Shown here: positions 35,279 to 46,319 of the stretch, one piece after another
How positions within the stretch are numbered: position 1 is the stretch's first letter
Layout: every line of letters starts with the position of its first letter
Assembly: GCF_030272615.1 (NCBI RefSeq)
Contig: NC_081411.1
Span: 214,692,654 to 214,752,653, forward strand
Reading direction: 5' to 3'
Length of the DNA: 60,000 nt
From: Cryptomeria japonica
Taxonomy: Eukaryota > Streptophyta > Pinopsida > Cupressales > Cupressaceae
Position numbers and translations under genes: made by a program
Notes under the pieces: model-generated
Seen by the model: the letters and a program-made list of their open reading frames with translations, nothing else
Databases searched by the model: none
What the model was told of the DNA's origin: nothing

Positions 35279-36709
35279 TGGTGCAGGGGCACCTAACCAT
35301 GAAGATGTATCATGATGTTAAATTTCATTTTTCTTTATTTGTAATATTTTATTAATGATTTGTAAGGTCTTAAGGACCATTGGTATCCAAATGATTCACT
35401 TTGTAAGGCTTGATGAGCCAATTTGTTCCAAGAGACCTAAAAGGTCCTAATAGGGTCAACTACGGTCAAAGGGTGAAGAATATCCAAAAAGAGTTTGAAA
35501 TTATTTAATTAATCAAATTTAATCCATTATAACATGTTGGGGGTGTCCATGAAGGCTAGGGTCAAATATAGTGGTAATTTGTCAAAATTTTAAAAATTGC
35601 AAAGTTGTAACATTGACAAAAAGTGCAACAAAAATGTAAGAATGCAATCCATTGGTCATGATGTGGTTAGAGTAGTTAGGAGGAGTTTCAAATATTTTAT
35701 AAAATCATTTTCAAGCGAGATCAAGGGAGTTAAGTAATTTGGAGGGGATTTGACAGATATTATCCATTGAACCCTCAAAATGTCATAAGGTTTTAAAGAA
35801 TCTGCGGCTGTCATATATCCATGGAGGATCACATTTGGTGTAATTTTGATATGTATATATTTTTTAATGATATATTAATGAGATATATTTCACATGAATC
35901 CTTTCTTATTCATTTTTGTGGAGTATTTGGCACAATATGTTTATTTTTACAAAAATTGTCAAAACCCTGCCAAGGGTTACCCGTTTTGAAAAAATCCTCA
36001 TAAATTTTTATTTAACCGTTGGATCTGGCTATAAATTTGAGAAACTTTCTATAAATATGAAATATTAAATATTACTAGTGCGATAAGATTTATGATTAGT
36101 GTTTGAAAAGTAATTAATGATTGTTTGTTACAGTTCATGGCAAAACTAAGACTAGTGAAGGCAACAACAGTCTTGTTGCAGCATTTGACATGGCCACATG
36201 AGGAATAATAATGATGAAAGACTATATGTGTTGGAAAGGTATCTGAATTTTCTTTCCAATACTTTTTGTTTGACTTAATCTGGTTAAGGGTGGAATAATC
36301 TATGATTGTTTTTGTGAAAATTATTTTTTAAGGATGAAACCCTGAACTAGGGTATTCCATGGCAATAAAGAATTTGTTCGCATATTGTGGAGAATTTTAT
36401 GATCTAAAATATTGAATGAAGGTCTATAGGGATGAAATATAACCTTTTAAAGTGGTTTGGGGTTGATTGGTACCGTATGGTGGAAGTACTTGATAGACAG
36501 TCCTTGTGTAAAGATTATGTTATGATTGCCTTGTAGAATGGATGAATATCATTTATATTGTCACTTAATGATCAGATTGTGAGTTTTGGAGTTGAGAAGA
36601 GTGGTTAATATTTTAATATTCCTCTTGATCCAAGTTTAATGTCTTCTATTAGTTTTGGGTCAGTAATACCCTTGAAGGTTTTATGGTTTGTGATAGATGC
36701 TCTGCATCA
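35279..36709 (+). repeat. Tandem element LTR 2
   Basis: TGGTGCAGGGGCACC...CTCTGCATCA, full length, closest to LTR 1 by shared variants. No obvious polypurine tract precedes it. Confidence 0.88.
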
Positions 36710-37720
36710 AATTGGTATCAGAGCTAAAAGATCTAGGATTTGTGTTGTTAGTTGTTGATTTGGTTGCAGGTTCTTTTTCCATATATGATTCACGATTGAA
36801 GGTTTATGAGAAGTGTTTTTTGGTAGACACGAGGAGGTCTATCATTACCATCCTCCAATAGAGATTAAGCTAGGTAGAAGGTGCGAGGCAAAGATAGAGA
36901 GAGGCATCTTCTAGGATCTGTTGTTGGGTAAGATGGATGGTTTGGAGAGTTGGTGTGGTGAAGAAGTGAGAGAGATGGAAATTTGACTAGTAAAGCACTT
37001 CAAGTTGCAACAATTGAAGTACTCCAGTGATGGGAGTAATGGAGAAGGTATATGCAAGGACAGTCCTATGTCCTTTTGAAGGAGAACCTGATGACAAGAG
37101 AAAGAGGAATGGTAAGTGGCAAAGTTGAAGGGAGAGAATGACACCAAGGAAAGGATCAGGAAAGTTTCAGAGCGAGGACAACTCCAAGGCAAATTATTTA
37201 TTGTAGGTTGTTGTTCTATGTTTCCAAGGGACTTGGAAATTTTTCTAGGCCAGTTGTATGGTGCAGGGGCACCTGGCCATGGAGATGTATCATGAGCTCC
37301 AAATTCATTTATCTTTATTTGTAATGTTTTCTTAATTATTTATAAGGTCTTAAGGACCATTGGTATCCAAGTGATTCACTTTGTAAGGCTTGATGAACCA
37401 ATTTGTTCCAAGATACCAAAAAGGTCAGCAGTGACAGAGATGGACATTTGACTAGTAAAGCACTTTAAGTTGCAACCATTGAAGTACTCCACTGATGGGA
37501 GTAATGGAGAAGGTAGATGCAAGGACAGTCCCATGTCCTTTTAAAGACGAACCTGATGACAAGAGAAAGAGGAATGGTAAAAGGAAAATTTGAAGGGAGA
37601 GAATGACACCAAGGCAAGGATAAGGAAAATTTCAGAGAGAGGACCACTCCAAAGAAAAGGATTTATTGCAAGTTGTTCTATGTTTCCAAGGGACTTGGAA
37701 AATTTTCTAGGCCGGTTGTA
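36710..37720 (+). other. Internal region 2 with embedded LTR fragment
   Basis: PBS at 36,713-36,724. The layout is as in region 1: embedded LTR 5' fragment from 37,259 to about 37,426, followed by the second copy of the internal segment starting agcagtgacagagatgg. No GA microsatellite expansion is present here. Confidence 0.85.
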
Positions 37721-39147
37721 TGGTGCAGGGGCACCTGGCCATTGAGGTGTATCATGAAGTAAAATTTAAATTCTCTTTATTTTTAATGTTTTCTTAATGA
37801 TTTGTAAGGTCTTAAAGACCACTGGTATCCAAATGATTCACTTTGTAAGGCTTGATGAGCCAATTTTTTCCAAGAGACCTAAAAGGTCTTGATAGGGTCA
37901 ATTATGGTCAAAGGGTGAAGAACATCAAAAAAAAGTTTGAAATATTTCAATTGGTCAAATTTAATCTATTATAACATGTTAGGGGTGTCCATGAAGGCTA
38001 GGGTCAAATGTAGTGGTAATTTGTCAAAATTGTAAAAATTGCAAAGTTGCAACATTGCCAAAAACTGCAACAAAAATGTAAGAATGCAATCCATTGGTCA
38101 TGAGGTTGTTAGAGTAGTTAGGAGGAGTTTCAATTTTTTTTTTAAACCATTTTTTATCGAGATCAAGGGGACAAATCAGTTTGGAGGGGATTTGACAAAT
38201 ATTATCCATCAAACCCTCAAAACTGTCATAAGGTTTTATGGAATCTACGACTGTTATGGATCCATGAAGGATCATATTTGGTGTAATTTTGATATCTAGA
38301 TTTTTTTTAATGATATATTAATGAGATATATTTCACATGAATCCTTTATTATGAATTTTTGTGGAGTATTTGGCAAAAAATATTTGTTTTTACAAAAATT
38401 GTCAAAACCCTGCCAAGGGTTACCTATTTTGGAAAAATCCTAATAAAATTTTATTTAACCTTTGGATCTGGTTATAAATTTTATAAACATTCTATAACTA
38501 GTAAATATAAAGTATGATCGACGTGATTTTCTTTATGATGAGTATTAAAAAATTTATTAATGATTGATTGTTATAGTTCATGGTGAAAAGCAGACTAGTG
38601 AAGACAATAACAGTCCTCTTGCAGCGTTTGGTATAGCCACATGAGGAATCATAAAATACTATATTTATTGGAAAGGTCTCTAAATCCTCTTTACAGTGCT
38701 TTTTATCTGACTTAATTTGGTTAAGAATTGAAGAATTTGTGATTGTTTTTGTGCAAACTATTTTTTAAGGATGAAAACCTGAACTAGGGTTTTCCATGGC
38801 ACTAAAGAATTTGTTCTCTCATGTTTTGGTGAATTTTATGATCTAAAATATTAAATTAAGCTCTGTATCGATGGAATCTAGCCTTTGAAAGTGGTTTGGG
38901 GTTGATTGGTGGCGTATGCTGGAAGTACTTGATAGACAGTCCTTGTGTACATATTATATTGTGATTGCCTTGTAGAATGGATGAATATCATTTGTATTGT
39001 CACTTAATGATCAGATTGTGAATTTTGGAGTGAGAAGAGTGGTTAATGTTTTTATATTCCTCTTGATTCAAGTTTAAGTTCTTGCATTAGTTTTGGGTCA
39101 GTAATACACTTGAAGGTTTTATGGTTTGTGATAGATTCTCTGCATCA
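37721..39147 (+). repeat. Tandem element LTR 3
   Basis: Full length, ending ctctgcatca. It shares ttaaattaagctctgtat-type and ccttgtgtaca words and aggaatcata with LTR 4 rather than with LTRs 1 and 2. Confidence 0.88.
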
Positions 39148-40160
39148 AATTGGTATCAAAACTAAAAGATCTTGGATTTGTGTTGTTAGTTGTTGATTTG
39201 GTTGTAGGTGCTTGTTCCATCTAAGCTCTAGGAAGAAGGTTTATGAGAAGTGTGTATGGGAAAACAAGAGGAGGTCTATCATTACCATCCTCCAATAGAA
39301 ATTAAGTTGGGTAGAAGGTGCAAGGAAAAGATAGAGAGAGGCATCTTCCAGGATCTGTTGTTGGGTAAGATGGATGGTTTGGAGAGTTGGTGTGGTGAAG
39401 CAGTGAGAAATATGGACAACTAACTATTAAAGATCTTGAAGTTGCAACCATTGAAGTACTCCATTGATGGGATTACTGGAGAAGGTAGATTCAAGGATAG
39501 TCCCATGTCCTTTTGAAAGCAAACCTAATGACAAGAGAAAGAGGAATGGTAAGAGGAAAAGTTGAAGGTGGAGAATGACACCAAGGGAAGGATAAGGAAA
39601 GTTTCAAAGAGAGGACAACTCCAAGGCAAAATATCTATTGCAGGTTGTTTTTCTATGTTTCCAAGGGACTTGGAAATTTTTCTAGGCCGGTTGTATGGTG
39701 CAGGGGCATGTGGCCATGGAGACGTATCATATGGTCAAATTTCATTTGCCTTTATTTGTAATGTTTTCTTAATCATTTGTAAGGTCTTAAGGACCATTGG
39801 TATTCAAATGATTCACTTTGTAAGGCTTCATGAACCAATTTGTTCCAAGAGACCTAAAAGGTCAGCAGTGACAGAGATGGATATCTTACTAGTAAAGCAC
39901 TTGAAGTTGCAACCATTGAAGTACTCCACTGATGGGAGTAATGGAGAAGGTAGATGCAAGGACAGTCCCGTGTCCTTTTGAAGGTGAACCTGATGACAAC
40001 AGAAAGAGGAATGGTAAGAGGCAAAGTTGAAGGCAGAGAATGATACCAAGGAAAGGACAAGGAAAATTTCAAAGAGAGGACCACTCCAAGGAAAATGATT
40101 TATTTCAGGATGTTGTTCTATGTTTCCAAGGGACTTCGAAAATTATCTAGACTAGTTGTA
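39148..40160 (+). other. Internal region 3 with embedded LTR fragment
   Basis: PBS reads TGGTATCAAAAC (39,151-39,162), decayed at two bases. The embedded LTR fragment runs 39,696 to about 39,861 and the second internal segment continues to 40,160. A 139-codon ORF at 39,562-39,981 crosses the internal/LTR-fragment junctions; the other units have stops there, so it is chance. Confidence 0.85.
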
Positions 40161-41509
40161 TGGTAGAGGGGCACTTGGCCATGGAGATGTATCATGAGGT
40201 CAAATTTTATTTTTCTTTATTTTTAATGTTTTCTTAATGATTTGTAAGGTCTTAAGGACCATTGGTATCCAAACGATTCACTTTGTAAGGCTTGATGAGC
40301 CAATTTGTTCCAAGAGACCTAAAAGGTCTTGATAGGGTCAACTATGATCAAAGGGTGAAGAAAATCCAAAAAGAGTTTGAAATGTTGTAATTGGTCAAAA
40401 TTAATCCATTATAACATGTTAGGGGTATCCATGAAGGCTAGGGTCAAATATAGTGGTAATTTGTCAAAATTGTAAAAGTTGCAAGATTGCCAAAAAGTGC
40501 AACAAAAATCTAAGAATGCAATCCATTGGTCATGAGGTGGTTAGAGTAGTTAGGCGGTTAGAGTGGTTAGAGTGGTTACAGTCATAAGGTTTTAAGGAAT
40601 CTGCGGCTGTCATAGATCCATGGAGGATCACATTTGGTGTAATTTTGATATGTATATTTTTTTTAATGATATATTAATGAGATATCTTTCATATGAATCC
40701 TTTATTATGCATTTTTGTGGAGTATTTGACAAGATATGTTTGTTTTTATAAAAATTGTCAAAACCCTACCAAGGGTTACCAATTTTGGAAAAATCCTAAA
40801 AAACATTTTATTTAACCGTTGGATCTGGTTATAAATTTAAGAAATGTTCTCTAATTGGGAAATCTAAAGTATGACAGGCACGCTTGTCTTTATGATAAGT
40901 ATTGAAAAAGTTATTAACGACTGTTTGGTACAGTTCATGGTGAAAAGCAGACTAGTGAAGACAACAATAGTCTTGTTGTAGCGTTTGGTATGGCCACATG
41001 AGGAATCATATGAAGAAATGCTATATGTTTTGGAAAGGTCTCTGAATCCTCTTTATAGTGCTTTTTGTCTGACTTAATCTGGTTAAGAATTGAAGAATTT
41101 GTGATTGTTTTTATGAAAACTATTTTTGAAGGATGAAACCCTAAACTAGGGTATTCCATGGCAATAAAGAATTTGTTCTCTCATGTTGTGGTGAATTTTA
41201 TGATCTAAAATATTGAATTAAGTTCTGTATGGATGGATTCTAACCTTTGAAAGTGGTTTGGGGTTGATTGGTGGCATATGGTGGAAGTACTTGATAGACA
41301 ATCCTTGTGTACAGATTATGTTGTGATTGCCTTGTAGAATGGATGATATCATGTGTATTGTCACTTAATGGTCAGATTGTGAGTTTTGGAGCTGAGAAGA
41401 GTGGTAAACCTTTTCATATCCCTCTTGATTCAAATTTAAGGTCTTGTATTAATTTTGGGCCAGTAATACCCTTGAAGGTTTTATGGTTTGTGATAGATGC
41501 TCTGCATCA
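40161..41509 (+). repeat. Tandem element LTR 4 (terminal)
   Basis: TGGTAGAGGGGCACT...CTCTGCATCA. About 80 bp present in LTRs 1-3 near position 400 are replaced by a short run of ggttagagt repeats (about 40,549-40,580). It is followed directly by the TGCTC target duplication. Confidence 0.88.
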
Positions 41510-41514
41510 TGCTC
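41510..41514. repeat. Target-site duplication, right copy (TGCTC)
   Basis: Matches 32,826-32,830 and marks the right end of the tandem element. Confidence 0.85.
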
Positions 41515-41665
41515 CGATCAAAAACTTTGTTTGCAAAAAAGGAGTCTTCTTCTTTATGGGTTTTGGTGGTCTCACTTCTTCTAAGTTCCTCCCACTTGTT
41601 CACCTTGTTGGTCATTATGTAATGGTTCTGGCCTATCGGGTTTTATCAAATCATAATATATAATG
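41510..41665 (-). pseudogene. Upstream continuation of the split LINE ORF2
   Basis: If one target copy and the tandem element are left out, the minus-strand reading runs on in the same phase as the ORF2 linker (SEQQTLHHAT on one side, LVDNPLCPTLQVRVAQL on the other). Further upstream it reads KPDRPEPLHNDQQGEQVGGT with stops. I do not recognise endonuclease sequence, so the LINE was probably already 5'-truncated near 41,665. Confidence 0.5.
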
Positions 41666-42690
41666 TAACATAAAAAAATAAAAGTGCTTACTTTATGATT
41701 TTTTCTTTATTTTATATTTTCTTTGGTCCAATCATAAATATATAAGTATGTCCTAATAGTTAATTTAGCTTTTTTTGTGAACAAGTCATTTCAATCTTTG
41801 AATCAATCAAGCATCAAATTTTTGTAGGTCCTAATGGTCTATACTTGTCTATTTGACAACTATTCTTGAACATTTAGCTAGACAACAAATGAAATCTATC
41901 CCTTTTATAAGATTATCTCCTAATTGTACCTTGGATTAGAAATAAGGTTTTACTTTCTTTCTTTGCATCTACTGTATACTCCCTTTTATGTAGAACATTT
42001 ATTTTCATTAATTGCATTTAGATATAATAATTATACATATCTTTGACGCATAATACCTCATAAATCTTTAGATTTGAGTGGTATTTTCTTCCTTGTACAC
42101 CAATATGCAATGTTGTGTCCTCCAAATATTGGAATTAGCATACTATAAATTACATTTCCCATTATAGTTTTCATAATAGTGATGCACACAATGATCCATA
42201 AATTTAACACAACTTTTAAAGAGATCTTTGTAAATGAACACTCGCCTTGTCTCGTCAAATAAAACTCTCACACACATATATCTTTATAGTATTTTACTTT
42301 GATGAATAAGTAATGACTTCAATAATGATACACTTAATTACAATAAAAGATTTGAACATATAACCCCTCTAAAAAAATTCAAATACCTAAAGTGCAAATC
42401 CCTTTAAAAATAAATAAACAAACTTTTCAGACAATAAAATAAGTCAAATGACTTTTACATGACACATTCAAAAACATTAAAAAATAACTCAATGATATAA
42501 TCGTTATTCATAATTTTACTCTTCGATTATCTAGAAGACCAACTAGAAAGTCTATGTCAGAAAGACAATTAACACAATAAGTCCAAAGAACATAATTGTT
42601 GTGTTGAAAGTTTTGTGTATTGCATTATTTATTATATAAAAAAGAACAGAACAAAGTTAAGTCAAGAAAGGCAGCTAAGAAGATAAGCCC
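41666..42690. other. AT-rich spacer
   Basis: No gene recognised on either strand. Confidence 0.5.
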
Positions 42691-42935
42691 AATGGAAATT
42701 ATTGCTGTGTTCCGCGTGGAATTTTGTGTCCTTTCTCATGGAAAGCTCCTCGAAGATGGAAAGTCGGCTACGAAGAAGCTGATTTTATGAAGAACAGTTA
42801 CGTATCAATGGGTAATCAGCTTTCTGAAGAGGTCGTAATACCGGTGAATTTAAATTCGGAGGATTGCTGTAATTACGGTTGGCAGAAATTTTGCATCCAG
42901 ATATCTTTTCTGTAAGACGTTAATTCGTTTGATCA
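42691..42935 (+). other. GC-richer, possibly exonic segment of unknown origin
   Basis: Composition differs from flanks and two frames are open for more than 30 codons: MEIIAVFRVEFCVLSHGKLL in one, and a 63-codon ORF at 42,724 in another. I recognise no family. Its position just upstream of the kinase-family helical exon suggests it may be a 5' exon of that pseudogene. Confidence 0.25.
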
Positions 42936-43107
42936 TATAACAATTTAGTAAGGTGTGCTATATCTTTGATTAATTATCTTTCTCCTCCTTGAATTTTTCA
43001 GCCTGGTTGATAGAGCCCTTTCATAGCACCAAAATGAGTAATTCTTTAATCAGTTCCGCTCCCAACAACCAAATTCCATGTGCTGTTAGTCGCAAACCTT
43101 CTCAAAC

Positions 43108-43302
43108 GTTGACGTATTGAAAGGATTGGGGAATGCACATTGGGTTGCAGTGGGACTTTTAGCGATAGCTAATGTTGTAGAAAGATTCGACAATAATTCA
43201 GCAAATGGCAGAGAATGCATAGACCTTCTTAAAGCTATGCTTAAGCTCGGTAAATACTTGAAACAGATGAAAGATATCTATGCTGATTTGCACAAAGAGT
43301 AA
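43108..43302 (+). pseudogene. Kinase-associated N-terminal helical domain exon
   Basis: Reads NVDVLKGLGNAHWVAVGLL then AIANVVERFDNNSANGRECI, DLLKAMLKLGKYLKQMKDIY and ADLHKE before TAA. The amphipathic helices and the ERFD/NSANGREC core recall N-terminal helix bundles (MLKL or Cbl-N type) of some plant kinases; this naming is an inference. A shorter homologous copy lies at 8,256-8,425. A kinase C-terminal exon of the same gene type follows 200 bp downstream, with the middle of the gene missing. Tandem duplications (42-bp and 29-bp periods) follow directly. Confidence 0.55.
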
Positions 43303-43415
43303 CGGAATACATAGATGACAAAAGAGTATCTGGCAAAAGAGTAACGGAATACATAGATGAAAATATGCTTACTCAGCACGTAGGAATGACAATATGCTTA
43401 CTCAGCACGTAAGAA
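43294..43415. repeat. Two short tandem duplications
   Basis: aaagagtaacggaatacata occurs at 43,294 and 43,336 (period 42). aatatgcttactcagcacgt occurs at 43,362 and 43,391 (period 29). The first includes the stop codon of the preceding frame. Confidence 0.85.
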
Positions 43416-43502
43416 TTATACTAGCATATATAGTCACTAGAATTCTATTAGTTTAGCAAACTAATATAATTATTAATTTTATGGTTTTGTGTGTGATTGC
43501 AG

Positions 43503-43820
43503 GCATGGAGGTTATGTGAAGAGGATCGGCTTCATGAGCCAATAGACCATCGGCTACTCAATTCTGATGGTTTAGTTAATTCAAGCAGCATAACAAGAAC
43601 AATTTTAACAGCTCTCTGGTGCATTCATGAGGAATCCAAAAGACGCCCATCAGCATCACGAGTGTTAGCAATGCTTTAATCGGAAGAAGAGATTCCAATT
43701 CCCACACAACCACTTGAATTTATATATAGTCCAGGTGATAGTTTTCGCACAGATATGGTGAGTGAGGAGAGTTGTATATTGAAGAGCCAGACACAGAAAA
43801 GGTTACCTACATCCTTCTAA
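43503..43820 (+). pseudogene. Receptor-like kinase C-terminal exon (subdomain XI and tail)
   Basis: A T-rich intron end and gattgcag acceptor precede the exon. It reads AWRLCEEDRLHEPIDHRLL, SSSITRTILTALWCIHEESK, RRPSASRVLAML, then TAA (43,677-43,679; expected Gln), SEEEIPIPTQPLEF, YSPGDSFRTDMVSEES and a natural-looking TAA at 43,818. The pattern ALWCI-EE---RRPS-SRVLAML is the end of the catalytic domain of plant RLK/Pelle kinases. One nonsense change is the only defect seen in this exon. The N-lobe and activation loop are absent upstream, so the locus is a deletion pseudogene. Confidence 0.8.
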
Positions 43821-46126
43821 AAAATTGGAATACTGTGTTTCATTTCACTTTGAGATTAATTTGTAATTTGGAAATTTTAATAAATTTATTGTTCTGTAAT
43901 CCAGTCTTGTTGAAGTTATGGGAGAAACGTAAGATAGACCAACATCTATAAAGTTCAATTAAATTGACAAATAGTTCAATATAATGTATTAGATAATTAT
44001 GATCAATATACTTCTAAAATCAAAATTCCAAAGCTGTAATATGTTTTTTTTTTAAGAAATCAGAGGAGAAGTTTAAATATGAGCTTTGAGATTGTACTAT
44101 ATTTTTTTTTAAAGAAATCAGAGGAGAAGTTCAAATTTCAGCTAGAAAGATCAACAATAGGCAAATGAATGGAAAGCATACTAAATAGAAATTAAAATTA
44201 TTGAATAAGAGAAGAATATGAAGTGATAAAAATATTCTGACTATGGGAAATGAAAGTTAATACAACACATATCTTACCATCAATCTGGCAAAGACTCTGC
44301 CTTAAATGCAAGAGTGTTGTGGAGATGTCTACATAATAAACTATTGTCTACACTGTCAAAGAATAGGAAACTTCAAAAAATCACCCAAAAACCAGCTCTA
44401 CATTCCTTAAACTTGTTTGTTGCCTACACACAAATAGGGAAAAATGTTGGGGTTGTAAAGGGGTTTGACCTAGTCAAACCTTTTCTTTGGTATTTTTGCC
44501 TTCATGGACAAAAAAATAGATAGATTTTATAAAATGATAAAATAGATAGCATAATAGAGACGAAACCCATTTGATGGAGGAAACCCCTTATTACAAGAGA
44601 TGCAATGATAAAATAGATTAAATGTAACCAGATAATAGATGTACTTAGAGATTTGATAAACAAGATAATATTGCAATGCAATTGATATGAGAGATAATAG
44701 AGAAAAAGAGTGTTACACAACCAAGACCCCTCCCTTGAGATGATAATGTGATTGTATTTTGAGAGAAGACGAAGTTGTCGCAAAATTGAGTGTGTATTTT
44801 GATAGTGCTTTGCTATGAAAGTGAAAGCAAGAGATCCAATAGTGAGAGTTCTCGCAAAATGAGGGAGAAAGAAGAGTTTTGCTGCTTAACATGAGTGGAA
44901 GGATCTTTCAAACATGCCCAAGCCAATAGACATGCGTAAAAAAGTTTGTTGTATAATATGCTAATGTGAATCTAGAATATGCTTGGGACATTTGCATGCC
45001 ATACAAATGTATGCACACCACACTACCGTATCACCAAATTAATCCAAAATATGGCTCAAGGGTGGCAAGCACTACTTTGTATTTAAGATTCATGATGTCA
45101 GAATGATAAAATCTTGATCATGAATTTTGGTCATAAATGCACAGGCTCAATGTTATTGGAGTAAATTAGATTTATTATATTTACTCTAATTAAGTTTATT
45201 TGGGATAGCTTTATTTGTCACATAACATAATCATTTAATATTGTTCATGTTAGTTATCTTAGATGTCATTCTAAATAGAGATGAGTTAGTTTCATGCGTT
45301 TAATTTTGTTATAGGGTAGTTGTACCTACTCCTACCTAATCTCTCATTTCATTGAACCACATGACATTACTTGCGCTCTCAATTGTCTAGCCTCATTGTT
45401 GATATAAGCAAGCTCATTTGTACATTGTATCATATCAATTCATAACAATTCATTGTAGGTTAATCTCAAGCTTTTCTCTTCGATCTCCATTGTTCTTCAT
45501 TGCTCAAGTTGCAACATTGTCATGTGTAGTTAGATAGTTTCTTGGGTGATCCATTGAAGTGTGGAGAGTTTTGTGGGCTCATAATTTCTCCAGCAAATGC
45601 AAAGGTGTCATAAATGCATTAGGTGCAATTCGTGATGCTACATATATATATATATATATATATTTCCTATGTATGCCCCACATAAAATATCTAACTCAAT
45701 GTTATACACTTTTATACGTGACCTCAAACAAATACTAAACACATCACTTGAGATGCATAGCAAAAAAAAATATTTTACATATATAAATTAAAAAAAATAC
45801 AACAAATATTCGTAACAAGATATATCATGTGAAATACCTTGAAAATAAGTTTTTATAAATCACTTTTATGACTATTAGATTTATGAGCTTTGAAGCCATT
45901 TAAAAGAAGAAATCCCCACATGCATGAATCACTTAAAAGACCCAGTATAAATGTAAAATAACAATAGAAAATCTTACAAAACAATATGACATAAAGAATA
46001 AGAAAAGTAATTAAATAATAATATTTGAACAACATACTTATATTTAAATAATAATTAATATATATCCATTTGGCAACATTTTTCAAAAGCCTTAAACTAT
46101 TTTATTAAAATATATACCCACAATGC
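43821..46126. other. Non-coding region with small repeats
   Basis: aagaaatcagaggagaagtt, preceded by a T-run, occurs twice (about 44,050 and 44,112). An (AT)n microsatellite lies at about 45,641-45,662. gagtaaat...atttactc forms an 8-bp inverted repeat near 45,160-45,187. No gene seen. Confidence 0.55.
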
Positions 46127-46240
46127 TGGATAGACACTCCACTCATTTGTCGTGTAGGCCTTCCTCTCGGCAGCAAGTTCTAGGAAAGCACACAGCGCTG
46201 CCGCGTTCCTAATTGAGGAGAAGCTCAAACAAGATTATAT
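46127..46240 (+). pseudogene. Gene fragment, inverted partner of 29,575-29,800
   Basis: Reads AFLSAASSRKAHSAAAFLIE then EKLKQDYIE in one frame; GC-richer than flanks. It sits 80 bp before the kinase pseudogene and may be one of its exons. The family is not recognised. Confidence 0.45.
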
Positions 46241-46319
46241 AGAGTGTAAGCTAATAATTCTGATACAAACCTTAGTAGTTCGATTCAATTTCATCACTTA
46301 GAAGTTTTGAACTTATATA

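Larger units (their letters stand above)
32831..41509 (+). mobile_element. Tandem non-autonomous LTR element: four LTRs, three internal regions
   Basis: The structure is LTR-internal-LTR-internal-LTR-internal-LTR. LTRs run TGGTGCAGGGGCACC...TGCATCA, about 1.43 kb each (the last 1.35 kb). Internals are about 1.01 kb, each opening with a PBS (TGGTATCAGAGC-type) three bases after the LTR. Internals have no gag or pol; reading frames differ between units and carry shared stops. The same 5-bp duplication TGCTC flanks only the outermost LTRs, and the interrupted LINE resumes after it. The unit is thus a non-autonomous element amplified in tandem or inserted as a multimer. Units differ at several per cent of positions (hand comparison of LTR 1 and 2: about 30 differences over the first 400 bp), so the structure is old. 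Confidence 0.88.

Noticed and set aside
39562-39981. 139-codon ORF in the tandem LTR structure
   Set aside because: It runs across internal, embedded-LTR and duplicated-internal junctions, and the equivalent places in the other units carry stops. Chance opening.
45151-45530. Solo LTR beginning TGTTATTGGAG
   Set aside because: No confident end, PBS or target duplication; only an 8-bp inverted repeat is clear.
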